From Loripinus fragilis (Eukaryota; Mollusca; Bivalvia; Lucinida; Lucinidae): a stretch of 64,000 bases of DNA. Positions 25,601-33,196 of the stretch are shown one piece after another; positions within the stretch are counted from its first letter, which is position 1, and each line of letters begins with the position of its first letter. Both the position numbers and the translations under genes were made by a program. The notes beneath the pieces were generated by a model. The model worked only from the letters and a program-made list of their open reading frames with translations. It made no database searches and was not told where the DNA came from. The stretch is from contig OZ026517.1 of NCBI GenBank assembly GCA_964019695.1, positions 77,913,252 to 77,977,251 on the forward strand, written 5' to 3'.

Positions 25601-28600
25601 CTCAGGCTAGACTAAAAGGACCTCGGACAGTCTTCATGAACAATTGCCCATAAAAATGGACAGAGAAAAGTTTCTAAGAAAATGATATTTTTTCCATGGA
25701 AAGGATAGAAGGTTCAGCCCTCAAATTATCCATAAAAATGCTTTTCTCATTGAACAATTACCAATTTTGAAATATGGGATGAAAACTCTGTTTTTGCCAA
25801 TCAACATGCATGTATAAGAAAAAGAAAAAGTTTTTAAGTGCAATACAATACAGGTATCAATTGTAAATTATCCTAGCCACAGGCTCTCAAAATTTGGGCA
25901 GACTGAATAAGAAACTGCCTGAGGTCCTTTAGACCTCTAGCCCCACTGGATACACCAGCATTGGCATATTTATATTTATATTTTTAATGTATATATATTT
26001 ACATTTCCACTGTAGTAACTTAGATAAAGCCTAACATTTCAGCTGTTTGCATTTCTCGATGCAAAACATTGAACAGTCATGTGCTCTGGCATACCTATAA
26101 ATGGACTAATGTTATTATCAGCCAATACCTTTCCTTGTTTATCTGCATTTTTGTGAAATAATTAACATATCAACATTGAGTTGTGTTCAAGAGTTTCGCT
26201 GGGTGGCAGTTCCAATACCCCTTCTAAAAAATAAAACCATTTTATAACCTTGGGTAATAAGTGTACTTGTCTCTTAGATTGCTTGGCATATTTGATTGAT
26301 AATATAAAATGTAAGTATAAGAATTGAAATTCAGATTTTTAACTTGCACTGGATTATGCAAAACATTAGCTTTGTTAATGTCTCCAAGAAGCCCTTTTGT
26401 CTTCACAGACATAAAAAAGCCTAATGTTTTGCAGTCATTGATTATCCAGTAGAATCTAAAAATGTGAATTTCAAAAATTAATTATTGTAGGCTTAAATGT
26501 ATATATGCTATAAGTATCAACATTTCATGTGAACTTCATATGATCATTCTGAGAAGAATTTTTAGCGAGACCTTTCTTCATTAATACATGCTTCTGTCCA
26601 GCTTAATAGAATACTGTTGAGTTCGATTTTCTAGTTGATGCTTTACATCCCACCAGTAAGCATTTTATCAGCCATATCGGGACAAGGACACAACAAAATG
26701 CCTCAGGTGAGGCTGGAGCAAGCAACCTCTGGATCTCAAGTGCAGCACCCTACCACTGAGCCACTGCACTCCTCTCTCAGCCTAATAGAATATTGGTTTT
26801 TGGGTTAATTTAGGGGACAATTGTATTCAAAATTTTCATTTGAGGAGGTATATCGTCGAATATACAGTCGAAAATTTAGTTTTCCGGCGACTCACATGCT
26901 ATGCTGTCAACATTAACAGACACACTTTGTCTTTGATAGCATGCAAGCTGTCAACATTAACAGATACACTTTGCCTTTGATAGCATGCATGCTGTCAACA
27001 TTAACAGACACACTTTGCCTTTGATAGCATGCATGCTGTCAGCATTAACAGACACACTTTGCCTATGATAGTATGCATGCTGTCAGCATTAACAGACACA
27101 CTTTGCCTTTGATAGCATGCATGCATGCTGTCAGCATTAACAGACACACTTTGCCTTTGATAGCATGCATACTGTCAGCATTAACAGACACACTTTGCCT
27201 CTGAAAGCATTCATGCTGTCAGCATTAACAGACACACTTTGTCTTTGATAGCATGCATGCATGCTGTCAGCATTAACAGACACACTTTGCCTTTGATAGC
27301 ATGCATGCTGTCAGCATTAACAGACACACTTTGTCTTTGATAGCATGCAAGCTGTCAGCATTAACACACACACACTTTGCCTTTGATAGCATGCATGCTG
27401 TCAGCATTAACAGACACACTTTGCCTTTGATAGCATGCATGCTGTCAGCATTAACAGACACACTTTGCCTTTGATAGCATGCATGCTGTCAGCATTAACA
27501 GACACACTTTGCCTTTGATAGCATGCATGCTGTCAGCATTAACAGACACATTTTGTCTTTAATAGCATGCATGCATGCTGTCAGCATTAACAGACACACT
27601 TTGTCTCTGATAGCATGCATGCTGTCAGCATTAACAGACACACTTTGCCCTTGATAGCATGCATACTGTCAGCATTAACAGACACACTTTGCCTTTGAAA
27701 GCATTCATGCTGTCAGCATTAACAGACACACTTTGCCTTTGATAGCATGCATGCTGTCAGCATTAACAGACACACTTTGCCTTTGATAGCATGCATGTTG
27801 TCAACATTAACAGACACACTTTGCCTTTGATAGCATGCATGCTGTCAACATTAACAGACACACTTTGCCTTTGATAGCATGCATGCTGTCATCATTTACA
27901 GACACACTTTGCCTTTGATAGCATGCATGTTGTCAACATTAACAGACACACTTTGCCTTTGATAGCATGCATGCTGTCAACATTAACAGACACACTTTGC
28001 CTTTGATAGCATGCATGCTGTCATCATTAACAGACACACTTTGCCTTTGATAGCATGCAAGCTGTCAACATTAACAGACACACTTTGCCTTTGATAGCAT
28101 GCATGTTGTCAACATTGACAGACACACTTTGCCTTTGATAGCATGCATGCTGTGAGCATTAACAGACACACTTTGCCTTTGATAGCATGCATGCTGGCAA
28201 CATTAACAGACACACTTTGCCTTTGATAGCATGCATGTTGTCAACATTAACAGACACACTTTGCCTTTGATAGCATGCATGCTGTCAACATTAACAGACA
28301 CACTTTGCCTTTGATAGCATGCATGCTGTCAGCATTAACAGACACACTTTGCCTTTGATAGCATGCATGCTGTGAGCATTAACAGACACACTTTGCCTTT
28401 GATAGCATGCATGTTGTCAACATTGACAGACACACTTTGCCTTTGATAGCATGCATGCTGTCAGCATTAACAGACACACTTTGCCTCTGAAAACATTCAT
28501 GCTGTCAGCATTAACAGACACACTTTGTCTTTGATAGCATGCATGCATGCTGTCAGCATTAACAGACACACTTTGCCTTTGATAGCATGCATACTGTCAG

Positions 28601-31600
28601 CATTAACAGACACACTTTGCCTCTGAAAGCATTCATGCTGTCAGCATTAACAGACACACTTTGTCTTTGATAGCATGCATGCATGCTGTCAGCATTAACA
28701 GACACACTTTGCCTTTGATAGCATGCATGCTGTCAACATTAACAGACACACTTTGCCTTTGATAGCATGCATGCTGTGAGCATTAACAGACACACTTTGT
28801 CTTTGATAGCATGCATGTTGTCTACATTAGCAGACACACTTTACCTTTGATAGTATGTATGTTGTCTACATTAACAGACAAACTTTGTCTTTGATAGCAT
28901 GCATGCTGTCAGCATTAACAGACACACTTTGCCTTTGATAGCATGCATGTTGTCAGCATTAACAGACACACTTTGTCTTTGATAGCATGCATGCTGTCAG
29001 CATTAACAGACACACTTTGCCTTTGATAGCATGCATGCTGTCAGCATTAACAGACACACTTTGCCTTTGATAGCATGCATGTTGTCAGCATTAACAGACA
29101 CACTTTGCCTTTGATAGCATGCATGTTGTCATCATTAACAGACACACTTTGCCTTTGATAGCATGCATGCTGTCAGCATTAACAGACACACTTTGCCTTT
29201 GATAGCATGCATGTTGTCTACATTAGCAGACACACTTTGCCTTTGATAGCATGCATGTTGTCTACATTAACAGACACACTTTGCCTTTGATAGCATGCAT
29301 GTTGTCTACATTAACAGACACACTTTGCCTTTGATAGCATGCATGTTGTCTACATTAACAGACACACTTTGCCTTTGATAGCATGCATGTTGTCAACATT
29401 GACAGACACACTTTGCCTTTGATAGCATGCATGCTGTCAGCATTAACAGACACACTTTGTCTGTGATAGCATGTATGCTGTCTACATTAGCAGACACACT
29501 TTGCCTTTGATAGCATGCATGCTGTCTGCATTAACAGACACATTTTGCCTGTGATAGCATGCACGTTGTCTACATTAGCAGACACACTTTGCCTTTGATA
29601 GCATGCATGCTGTCAGCATTAACAGACACACTTTGCCCTTGATAGTATGCATGTTGTCTACATTAGCAGACACACTTTGCCTTTGATAGCATGCATGCTG
29701 TCAGCATTAACAGACACACTTTGCCCTTGATAGTATGCATGCTGTCAGCATAAACAGACACACTTTGCCTTTGATAGCATGCATGTTGTCTACATTAGCA
29801 GACACACTTTGCCCTTGATACAATGCATGCTGTCTACATTAACAGACACACTTTGCCCTTGATAGTATGCATGCTGTCAGCATAAACAGACACACTTTGC
29901 CCTTGATAGTATGCATGCTGTCAGCATTAACAGACACACTTTGCCTTTGATAGCATGCATGTTGTCAACATTAACAGACACACTTTGCCTTTGATAGCAT
30001 GCATGTTGTCAACATTAACAGACACACTTTGCCTTTGATAGCATGCATGTTGTCAACATTAACAGACACACTTTGCCTTTGATAGCGTGCATGTTGTCAA
30101 CATTAACAGACACACTTTGCCTTTGATAGCGTGCATGCTGTCAACATTAACAGACACACTTTGTCTTTGATAGCATGCATGCTGTCAACATTAACAGACA
30201 CACTTTGTCTTTGATAGCATGCATGTTGTCAACATTAACAGACACACTTTGCCTTTGATAGCGTGCATGCTGTCAACATTAACAGACACACTTTGTCTTT
30301 GATAGCATGCATGTTGTCAACATTAACAGACACACTTTGCCTTTGATAGCATGCATGTTGTCAACATTAACAGACACACTTTGCCTTTGATAGCATGCAT
30401 GTTGTCAACATTAACAGACACACTTTGCCTTTGATAGCGTGCATGTTGTCAACATTAACAGACACACTTTGCCTTTGATAGCGTGCATGCTGTCAGCATT
30501 AACAGACACACTTTGTCTTTGATAGCATGCATGCTGTCAGCATTAACAGACACACTTTGCCTTTGATAGCATGCATGTTGTCAACATTAACAGACACACT
30601 TTGTCTTTGATAGCATGCATGCTGCTAACATTAACAGACACACTTTGCCTTTGATAGCATACATGCTGTCAACATTAACAGAGACACTTTGCCCTTGATA
30701 GTATGCATGCTGTCAGCATTAACAGACACACTTTGCCTTTGATAGCATGCAAGCTGTCAGCATTAACAGACACACTTTGCCTTTGATAGCATGCATGTTG
30801 TCAACATTAACAGACACACTTTGTCTTTGATAGCATGCATGCTGTCAGCATTAACAGACACACTTTGCCTGTGATAGCATGCATGTTGTCAGCATTAACA
30901 GACACACTTTGCCTGTGATAGCATGCATGCTGTCAGCATTAACAGACACACTTTGTCTTTGATGGCATGCAAGCTGTCAGCATTAACAGACACACTTTGC
31001 CTTTGATAGCATGCATGCTGTCAGCATTAACAGACACACTTTGTCTTTGATAGCGTGCATGCTGTCAGCATTAACAGAAACACTTTGCCTGTGATAGCAT
31101 GCATGTTGTCAGCATTAACAGACACACTTTGCCTGTGATAGCATGCATGCTGTCAGCATTAACAGACACACTTTGTCTTTGATGGCATGCAAGCTGTCAG
31201 CATTAACAGACACACTTTGCCTTTGATAGCATGCATGCTGTCAGAATGGTTTCCATGTTCCATAAAAATAAAATCTTTTCTTTTGTTCACTGTTCCGCAA
31301 TGATACCCTTAAAATTTGACCTTTGTTCTCCTGAAATAAATCCCTTAACCATGTTCCCAAAAATCCCTTGGGGGCCTCAACAAACAGTGCAGACATTGAT
31401 GTACAGGCTGTTAACAGTATTTCATCTAGGTCTACACTGTTCATCCAAGCATCCTTTTAAGAATTTCCCATCAGGTTATGTTTTAAAATATCCTTTATCA
31501 GAATGCAAGGCCCAATGTTATCAGTATGTTAAAGCCCAATGGTATGTTTTCACATTCTTTGACTCAAAAGAGATGAATAAAGTTCAAGAAACCCATATAA

Positions 31601-32052
31601 TGTATACAAAGGATTAATCAAAATTCAAATACATGTACAGGCCTTTAGTTAAGAGTGTGTATCAAAAAAATCAATTTTCTTATTTCTCAACCAAAATGTA
31701 TGTTGTGGGTACTCAAAAGAACCATATTAATGAGATAATTCTTTTGAACACCCAAAATATATGTTAAATCTGAGGGGTATACAAGCAAATATTTACAATT
31801 TCACGTTTAAAAATTGTGTTTATCTTAACTTCTCAAATTAAAACTAAATACAACCTACCATAGAATGATTTTGTTGTTGAGATCATTTCTCCAAACAAAT
31901 GGAGACCTCTCTGATTCTGGCTTTTCACTCTCACCATTATTCTCCTGAACAAGGGGAAGGTGCGTGAAGTTCCAACGTGTCAGTTCTTCTACTTGAACTA
32001 TCGTATCCCTGGCCCCTAATGGGTCTGGCAAGCCATCTTTAACAGTGTCCAT
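1531..32052 (-). CDS. GDAP2: GDAP2 orthologue, N-terminal 272 codons in six exons (3' part off the left edge)
   Basis: Spliced coding sequence join(32052-31859, 25336-25194, 11805-11652, 10610-10522, 7821-7745, 1690-1531) on the minus strand, 817 nt. All five junctions keep phase and use GT/AG. The product matches ganglioside-induced differentiation-associated protein 2: N-terminal leader (1-50), macro domain (about 50-235) with WNGDIT at 65-70, CKTGEAK at 114-120, HTVGPRY at 134-140, YRNVLQL and RRFLE, then the LPLYFPRS and EERQIRI linker motifs (about 225-265). Known of the family: macro domain followed by a CRAL-TRIO/Sec14 domain, about 500 residues, poorly defined cellular role. The Sec14 exons must lie left of position 1. 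Odd: the usual Asn of the macro AIVN motif is His79, so ADP-ribose hydrolase activity is doubtful. Introns are 1.0-13.4 kb and crowded with repeats, yet no exon carries a stop or frameshift, so the gene looks functional. Confidence 0.93.
2110..3985. repeat. 48-bp minisatellite, about 39 copies (GDAP2 intron 5)
   Basis: The unit reads GGGTATCAGACTCTGCCCAG then ATACCAAGATGTGAGTGTAG then TTGCTGGA, with 80-98% identity between copies. Two linked variants alternate in blocks: CCCAG...CCAAGATG and CCAAG...CCTAGATT. Because 48 is divisible by three, at least two plus and two minus frames stay open for hundreds of codons (for example a 16-residue repeat YQTLPRYQDVSVVAGG). That is a geometric effect and not evidence of a protein. 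The flanks (2040-2110 and 3985-4140) are unique. Confidence 0.95.
4246..7548. mobile_element. Foldback-type element with satellite-like inverted arms
   Basis: The left end CGAAAGACAGGTGGTGACTT (4246) is matched in inverted form at the right end, CGAAAGACCGGTGGTGACTT (read from 7548). Both ends are followed inward by arrays of a degenerate 9-10 bp word family (ACTTCACAG, TTCAGACTT, CATACTTCA): left arm 4256-5270, right arm 5735-7533 as its reverse complement. A unique spacer lies at 5271-5734. A separate small transposon interrupts the right arm. A TA flanks both outer ends; whether the target duplication is TA or slightly longer is ambiguous. No transposase ORF is visible. This architecture (long TIRs made of subrepeats) is that of foldback elements. 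Confidence 0.75.
5984..6797. mobile_element. Nested non-autonomous TIR element, 814 bp
   Basis: The terminal inverted repeats CTGAGGGACTTTAGAAACGC (left) and CTGAAGGACTTTAAAAACGC (right, inverted) extend over about 25 bp and sit inside the right arm of the foldback element, whose word array resumes at 6798. Interior minus-strand ORFs of 74 and 98 codons show no transposase motif I recognise. The left flank is TA and the right flank TT, compatible with a decayed TA duplication. Confidence 0.65.
7549..7744. other. Intron 5 sequence between foldback element and exon 5
   Basis: Unique-looking intronic DNA with no ORF or repeat that I recognise. Confidence 0.4.
7745..7821 (-). CDS. GDAP2: GDAP2 coding exon 5 (residues 194-219)
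   Basis: The acceptor TTTTTGCAG ends at 7822 and the donor GTAAGT starts at 7744. It encodes RTVRRFLERYSSDIDAIVFV then CGDDTF, which aligns with RTVRRFLE...I..VVFAVSD in the family. The exon ends in phase 0, as required by exon 6. Confidence 0.9.
7822..8538. other. Intron 4, unassigned; overlapping 125- and 117-codon ORFs
   Basis: A plus ORF (8048-8425) and an antisense ORF (8080-8433) overlap almost completely. Neither has a recognisable domain, signal peptide or splice context, and both lie inside a GDAP2 intron. I regard them as chance ORFs. Confidence 0.35.
8541..9260. mobile_element. Tigger/pogo-like MITE, 720 bp, TA duplication
   Basis: The ends CAGTGAAGTCCCTTTTATAA (8541) and CAGTGTAGACCCTTTATAAT (inverted, from 9260) are flanked by TA (8539-8540, 9261-9262). 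CAGTN...CTTTATAAC ends with a TA target duplication are typical of pogo/Tigger relatives. Two perfect internal palindromes are present: an arm TTTTATAACATGCATT at 8553-8586 and an arm ATAGTAAAATGAC at 8643-8677. There is no transposase. A 66-codon minus ORF at 8712-8912 is not recognisable. Confidence 0.7.
9289..10305. repeat. 54/58-bp minisatellite with internal hairpin, 18 copies (GDAP2 intron 4)
   Basis: Each unit contains the hairpin arms TTTCTAC and GTAGAAA around TGCACAATT, then AGGGCTAATCTCCAATA and a GGTACCAGCTA segment. Units come in two lengths that differ by the presence of CTATA-type bases after CCAATA. Copies are over 93% identical. The array ends about 215 bp from exon 4. Confidence 0.93.
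10522..10610 (-). CDS. GDAP2: GDAP2 coding exon 4 (residues 164-194)
   Basis: The acceptor TTGTTTCAG ends at 10611 and the donor GTAAGT starts at 10521. It encodes ENSCRTLGLCCIHSVGRGYP followed by PEDGAHIAM, matching the CVIN..RRGYP.EDA.HIAL strand-helix of the GDAP2 macro domain. It enters with one base completing R164 and leaves with one base of R194, consistent with both neighbours. Confidence 0.92.
10745..11345. repeat. Dispersed repeat with about 130-bp internal tandem units (intron 3)
   Basis: It opens with AGAGGGCCATAGGGCTCTGG and contains three to four degenerate units sharing GAGGAACAATTCTGTGAAAT and GGACCAGTGGTTCAGGAG. I believe this is a common molluscan dispersed repeat, but that is from memory. 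No coding capacity. Confidence 0.55.
11385..11560 (-). repeat. SINE remnant, tRNA head decayed
   Basis: It shares the body of three other copies in this window (26622-26778, 46858-47030, 48458-48657): a CTTGAGCAAGACAC-like segment, a GGTTCAACCCAGG-like segment and a GGGACATAAAGCATCA-like 3' end, all on the minus strand. The tRNA-like A and B boxes are no longer recognisable. Confidence 0.6.
11652..11805 (-). CDS. GDAP2: GDAP2 coding exon 3 (residues 113-164)
   Basis: The acceptor TTTCATTTCAG ends at 11806 and the donor GTAAAA starts at 11651. It encodes the core of the macro domain: CKTGEAKITEGFNL, then HVIHTVGPRY and a TAAEGALYSSYRNVLQL stretch. These are the most diagnostic GDAP2 residues in the window. 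Upstream of the acceptor the open frame runs on for 15 codons into a transposon insertion; those codons are intronic. Confidence 0.95.
11839..12350. mobile_element. Nested TIR element, about 512 bp
   Basis: The termini GGGGACGGCAACCCTGATGA and, inverted from the right, GGGGACAGCAACCCTAATAA continue with inverted similarity for about 70 bp (both arms contain ATGAATTTTGATAC). The insertion separates the two parts of the surrounding MITE end. No ORF. Confidence 0.7.
12419..12482. repeat. Near-perfect palindrome, 31-bp arms
   Basis: The arms run 12419-12449 and 12452-12482 around a 2-base loop, with GAGAATCGTCTGC and GCAGACGATTCTC meeting at the centre and one mismatch (GGCAT versus ATACC). It is the core of the small MITE. 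Confidence 0.9.
12615..14400. repeat. Composite dispersed repeat with degenerate tandem units (intron 2)
   Basis: It begins with CCTGCGCCACTTTAGCG followed by a TCCGTCCATC-rich stretch. It then carries three to four degenerate copies of units sharing TCATAGCTGTCATTTTGT, TTCATGCATATCTTCA and GCTGTGGTAGGAGTTGATCG, and ends near GGACGGACAACGTG. A short LINE-like 3' fragment (about 13909-13975, minus, with AAATAAATATG) appears inserted in it. Functionally non-coding. Confidence 0.55.
14401..15015. other. Intron 2, AT-rich, unassigned
   Basis: Contains a TGCCTGCTAGCAGCAAATTT-like dispersed motif and an 83-codon ORF (14448-14699) without recognisable features. Confidence 0.35.
15016..18384. repeat. 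75-bp minisatellite, about 45 copies (GDAP2 intron 2)
   Basis: The unit contains CCCCCAAACTGTTTGTGTTC, TTAGGTAGCCTATGTTGCAA, ATTAAAGCTGCAGTG and TTTTCAGAGGAAAACTATGT. Subtypes differ at fixed sites (TTTACAGACGAAATC versus TTTTCAGAGGAAAAC; GCCTATGTTG versus GTCTATATTG; GTTCCCTAAACTGCTTG). The plus strand is open for 979 codons from 15561 as a 25-residue repeat. The unit length is a multiple of three and the only indels I saw there are whole codons (AAGCAGTG at two sites). There is no start context, splice context or non-repeat domain, so I treat it as a minisatellite. Confidence 0.95.
18395..19745. repeat. Degenerate tandem repeat, unit about 160-165 bp (intron 2)
   Basis: Seven to eight diverged units share TGACCTTGAAAATAAGGTCA, AGGTCACCAAAATCTAATCA, AACAATGTATCTATGCAAGT, TTGGTCAAAATCCATCCACT and GGACATTTCAAAGTGCTG. 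It ends at the hairpin at 19752-19787. This layout is typical of large molluscan non-autonomous repeats; the class is not settled by sequence alone. Confidence 0.7.
19752..19787. repeat. Hairpin ending the dispersed repeat
   Basis: The arms TATGTCCCCC and GGGGGACATA surround CCCACTCTTCGGGTTT. A GC-rich terminal hairpin after a tandem body recalls Helitron-like 3' ends, but no CTRR terminus directly follows. Confidence 0.6.
19790..20171. other. Repeat-like stretch ending in (GAT)n
   Basis: The stretch ends in CCGATGATGATGATGATGAG around 20103-20123. Some RTE-type LINEs end in such trinucleotide tails, but no reverse transcriptase sequence is present, so I only note the possibility. Confidence 0.3.
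20172..20992 (-). repeat. 63-bp exon-2/donor array, distal block, 13 copies
   Basis: The minus-strand unit is TATACCAGAAGGCTGGACCT, AAACTACTTGATGAAGTTAG, AATTAACATAAAAGGTAAGA, CAA. This is the last 48 bases of GDAP2 exon 2, its GTAAGA donor and a few intron bases. One copy lost 3 bp. The leftmost copy has donor GTAACT (20179-20174) running into unique intron sequence, so it probably retains the ancestral exon/intron boundary. The block is continuous in phase with the proximal block 3.7 kb away, which implies an insertion split a single array of about 21 units. Confidence 0.9.
21830..22200 (-). pseudogene. Decayed Cys-rich (CXC-like) ORF remnant
   Basis: Minus-strand frames interrupted by several frameshifts read QLLQCSCKVCATRWCKCRSN, then, after a shift, PSCGCSSITCCNPLNVVEES and an acidic DNEDEL end at a stop. 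The C.C...C.T..C.CR......C.C...CCNP spacing resembles the CXC-like cysteine clusters seen at the C-termini of some invertebrate transposon-encoded proteins (from memory). Its place inside the insertion suggests it belonged to that element. Not functional. Confidence 0.5.
22440..22765 (-). pseudogene. Decayed ORF remnant inside the insertion
   Basis: A minus-strand ATG at about 22753 opens a short frame MDDFAVEDCLYHPTCKNVSI. After a stop or shift, a second frame of about 76 codons follows, including GLQKIAFERRLGFENLEMYT and ending LNPREWL. I do not recognise the family. It lies just outside the left inner inverted arm. Confidence 0.35.
23356..23757 (-). other. 133-codon ORF between inner inverted arms, unknown
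   Basis: No domain recognised. Positions 23400-23490 contain a direct duplication of about 50 bp (CACACCCATCCTCAATAAGA repeated), which produces a repeated LLRMGVK/LIEDGCE-type stretch. It may be a chance ORF in the loop of the inverted-repeat unit. Confidence 0.25.
24750..25254 (-). repeat. 63-bp exon-2/donor array, proximal block, 8 copies
   Basis: The rightmost copy is the genuine 3' end of GDAP2 exon 2. On the minus strand the donors recur at 25193, 25130, 25067, 25004, 24941 and 24878. The reading frame stays open through these six (21-residue unit YQKAGPKLLDEVRINIKGKT plus I) until TAG at 24876-24874, which overlaps the sixth donor (GTTAGA). Two further copies follow. Confidence 0.92.
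25194..25336 (-). CDS. GDAP2: GDAP2 coding exon 2 (residues 65-113), proximal donor
   Basis: The acceptor TTATAG ends at 25337 and the exon starts with the G that completes W65. It encodes NGDITELNVHAIVHSTNE and continues to KAGPKLLDEVRINIK. This is the GDIT strand and first helix of the macro domain, matching the GDAP2 sequence up to AGP.L......K. The donor is AAAAG/GTAAGA at 25193. The last part of this exon with its donor is repeated in tandem immediately downstream every 63 bp, so this donor is only the first of a ladder. Exon 3 joins in the same phase from any of the first six donors, because each extra unit adds exactly 21 codons. The proximal donor gives the length expected for the family, which is why I chose it. 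Confidence 0.9.
25423..25469. repeat. Palindromic GGTACTC...GAGCACC repeat, copy 1
   Basis: The arms GGGTACTCAAAAG and CTTTTGAGCACCC surround TACTGTCTCACTGAGATGGTT. Three further copies of the same 47-bp palindrome occur in this window. Confidence 0.8.
25606..25951. mobile_element. MITE candidate in intron 1
   Basis: Imperfect inverted ends: GGCTAGACTAAAAGGACCTC near 25614 and, inverted, GGCTAGAGGTCTAAAGGACC near 25943. No coding capacity; the target duplication is not clear. Confidence 0.5.
26324..26482. repeat. Long imperfect hairpin, about 160 bp
   Basis: Left arm TTGAAATTCAGATTTTTAAC...CACTGGAT...GCAAAACATTAG pairs with the right arm CTAATGTTTTGC...ATCCAGTAG...AAAATGTGAATTTCAAA. It is intronic, and could be a small MITE or a structured RNA precursor. 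Confidence 0.6.
26622..26778 (-). repeat. tRNA-derived SINE
   Basis: Minus strand: the head GCAGTGGCTCAGTGGTAGGG carries the A box. The B box is degraded (TTGCTTGCTCCAGCC). The body shared with the other copies ends in GGGATGTAAAGCATCAACTA. Confidence 0.7.
26893..31244. repeat. 44-bp satellite array, about 98 copies (GDAP2 intron 1)
   Basis: The unit is TTTGATAGCATGCATGCTGT, CAGCATTAACAGACACACTT, TGCC. The central GCATGCATGC is self-complementary. Some units carry an extra GCAT. Variant classes (CTGTCAGCATT, GTTGTCAACATT, GTTGTCTACATTAGC, CTGTGATAG, GATGGCATGCAAG) recur in blocks, and a 5-unit (220-bp) block near 30868-31020 is repeated at 31088-31243, showing higher-order duplication. Confidence 0.95.
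31245..31858. other. Intron 1 between satellite and exon 1
   Basis: A 128-codon plus ORF (31231-31617) and an antisense ORF overlap here without recognisable motifs. It contains one copy of the GAGACGGTT palindromic repeat at 31707-31753. Confidence 0.35.
31707..31753. repeat. Palindromic repeat, copy 2
   Basis: GGGTACTCAAAAGAACC...CTTTTGAACACCC; the core has decayed to ATATTAATGAGATAATT. Confidence 0.75.
31859..32052 (-). CDS. GDAP2: GDAP2 coding exon 1 (residues 1-65)
   Basis: Starts at ATG 32050-32052 in good context (AAAA before ATGG) and runs to donor GTAGGT (31858-31853), leaving W65 split as TG/G. The C-terminal part, ERSPFVWRNDLNNKIILW, aligns with the conserved RSPF...NK...LW entry of the GDAP2 macro domain. 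The leader (1-48) is Pro/Glu rich and weakly conserved, as expected. Upstream, the 5'UTR runs back to 32122, where TTTCAG (32128-32123) looks like an acceptor, so a non-coding first exon and the promoter probably lie further right and I could not place them. A 7-codon uORF sits in this leader. Confidence 0.92.
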
Positions 32053-32059
32053 TTTTGGC

Positions 32060-32083
32060 TTACTTTTGAAGGAGTTTCTTCAT
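32060..32083 (-). promoter_or_regulatory. Upstream ORF in the GDAP2 5' leader
   Basis: An ATG at 32083-32081 opens a 7-codon reading frame (MKKLLQK) that stops with TAA at 32062-32060, 7 bases before the GDAP2 start codon. It is in a different frame from GDAP2. Short uORFs of this type can lower initiation at the main start; whether this one is translated is inference. Confidence 0.45.
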
Positions 32084-32217
32084 GTCCAGCCCGACTGTTT
32101 CACAGAAAATTCTACATATTCTCTGAAATCAGAACAAAATATTTCTTAACCCTTTTCAGACCAATTGAATTTTCCATAAAGCTTTATACATAAATAAAGG
32201 CAGGGTGGTCCATTTTT

Positions 32218-33105
32218 TATACTGAACAAAAGTTTAAACGCTACACTACAATATTTTATGATTTGTGAGAAAGTATTGGACGAAACATATTTTCTAAAGC
32301 TTAATTAATTGTTTCACAGACATCCAGCAAATGATTCGTTGAAAGTCTATCAATTTGTCTCTTTTGATGTCTGAGTATGTACCTTTTTGTGTTTTAAGCT
32401 TTATTCAGTGAATTTTGCAATTGCGCATACGCAAAAAAAGATTGTTGTGCTTATCAGAATTGGTCATAATTGTGTTGCATAAAAACACAAGAACACTGTC
32501 TAGTCACCTGAAACAAGCTAAGAAATCAATTTCAAATTTATCAAATTTGTAAAAAATTGTAAATTGTCTCCCTATGACAATAACAAATAGGGAATATTAA
32601 ATGTTTGGTAACCTTCGATTTATCACAATTTTCGATAATTTTCTTTTGTCATTTCTCGACTAGTAATGTCCTCAGACTAAGATGCAAAAACACATTGATT
32701 TTCCTATGGAGATTTCAGTGTTAAAATTTCAATCTTGTCAATTTGATGAGAAACCCGCTTTTTAAGATTTCTTTGCGAAACGATCAAAACACACTTGTGA
32801 TCAGTCCTTCACATTTCTGGTTCTCACATGTCTAGACTACCATTTCATGCAGTCGGATCTGGTTGGTAGTGTAATCTGTGTGAGATTTCTGTTCAAATTG
32901 GCAACCTGTAAAAGTGGACCCCTTTCACATTTAAATGACTTTCATGTGTTTCCTCATGCCACATTCGCAAAACTTTTACTGTCATGCATAACCCAGTCTT
33001 TGAATATTCAGATACATTTTCATTAATTTGGTTTACTGGCTTGCATCATTTTGTATATAAATGACAAACATTTCAGGTGTAGCGATTTCACTTTTGTTCA
33101 GTATA
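32218..33105. mobile_element. Non-autonomous TA-type TIR element, about 885 bp
   Basis: The left end TATACTGAACAAAAGT followed by GCTACAC (32218) matches in inverted form the right end TATACTGAACAAAAGT with GCTACACC (from 33105). Flanking TA is compatible with a Tc1/mariner-type target. There is no ORF above 60 codons. It lies just upstream of the presumed 5'UTR acceptor of GDAP2. Confidence 0.75.
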
Positions 33106-33119
33106 TATATATATATATT
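33101..33119. repeat. (TA)n microsatellite
   Basis: A TA run directly at the right end of the TIR element. Confidence 0.8.
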
Positions 33120-33196
33120 GAGGGTTCAAAGGTTATAACTTATAATTAAACAAAAAATGTATTTTTATCTCTGAAGGTTGATTTTGTCTTAGCAAA

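Noticed and set aside
2110..31244. CRISPR array
   Set aside because: Arrays are head-to-tail repeats without unique spacers, in a eukaryotic gene; no cas genes.
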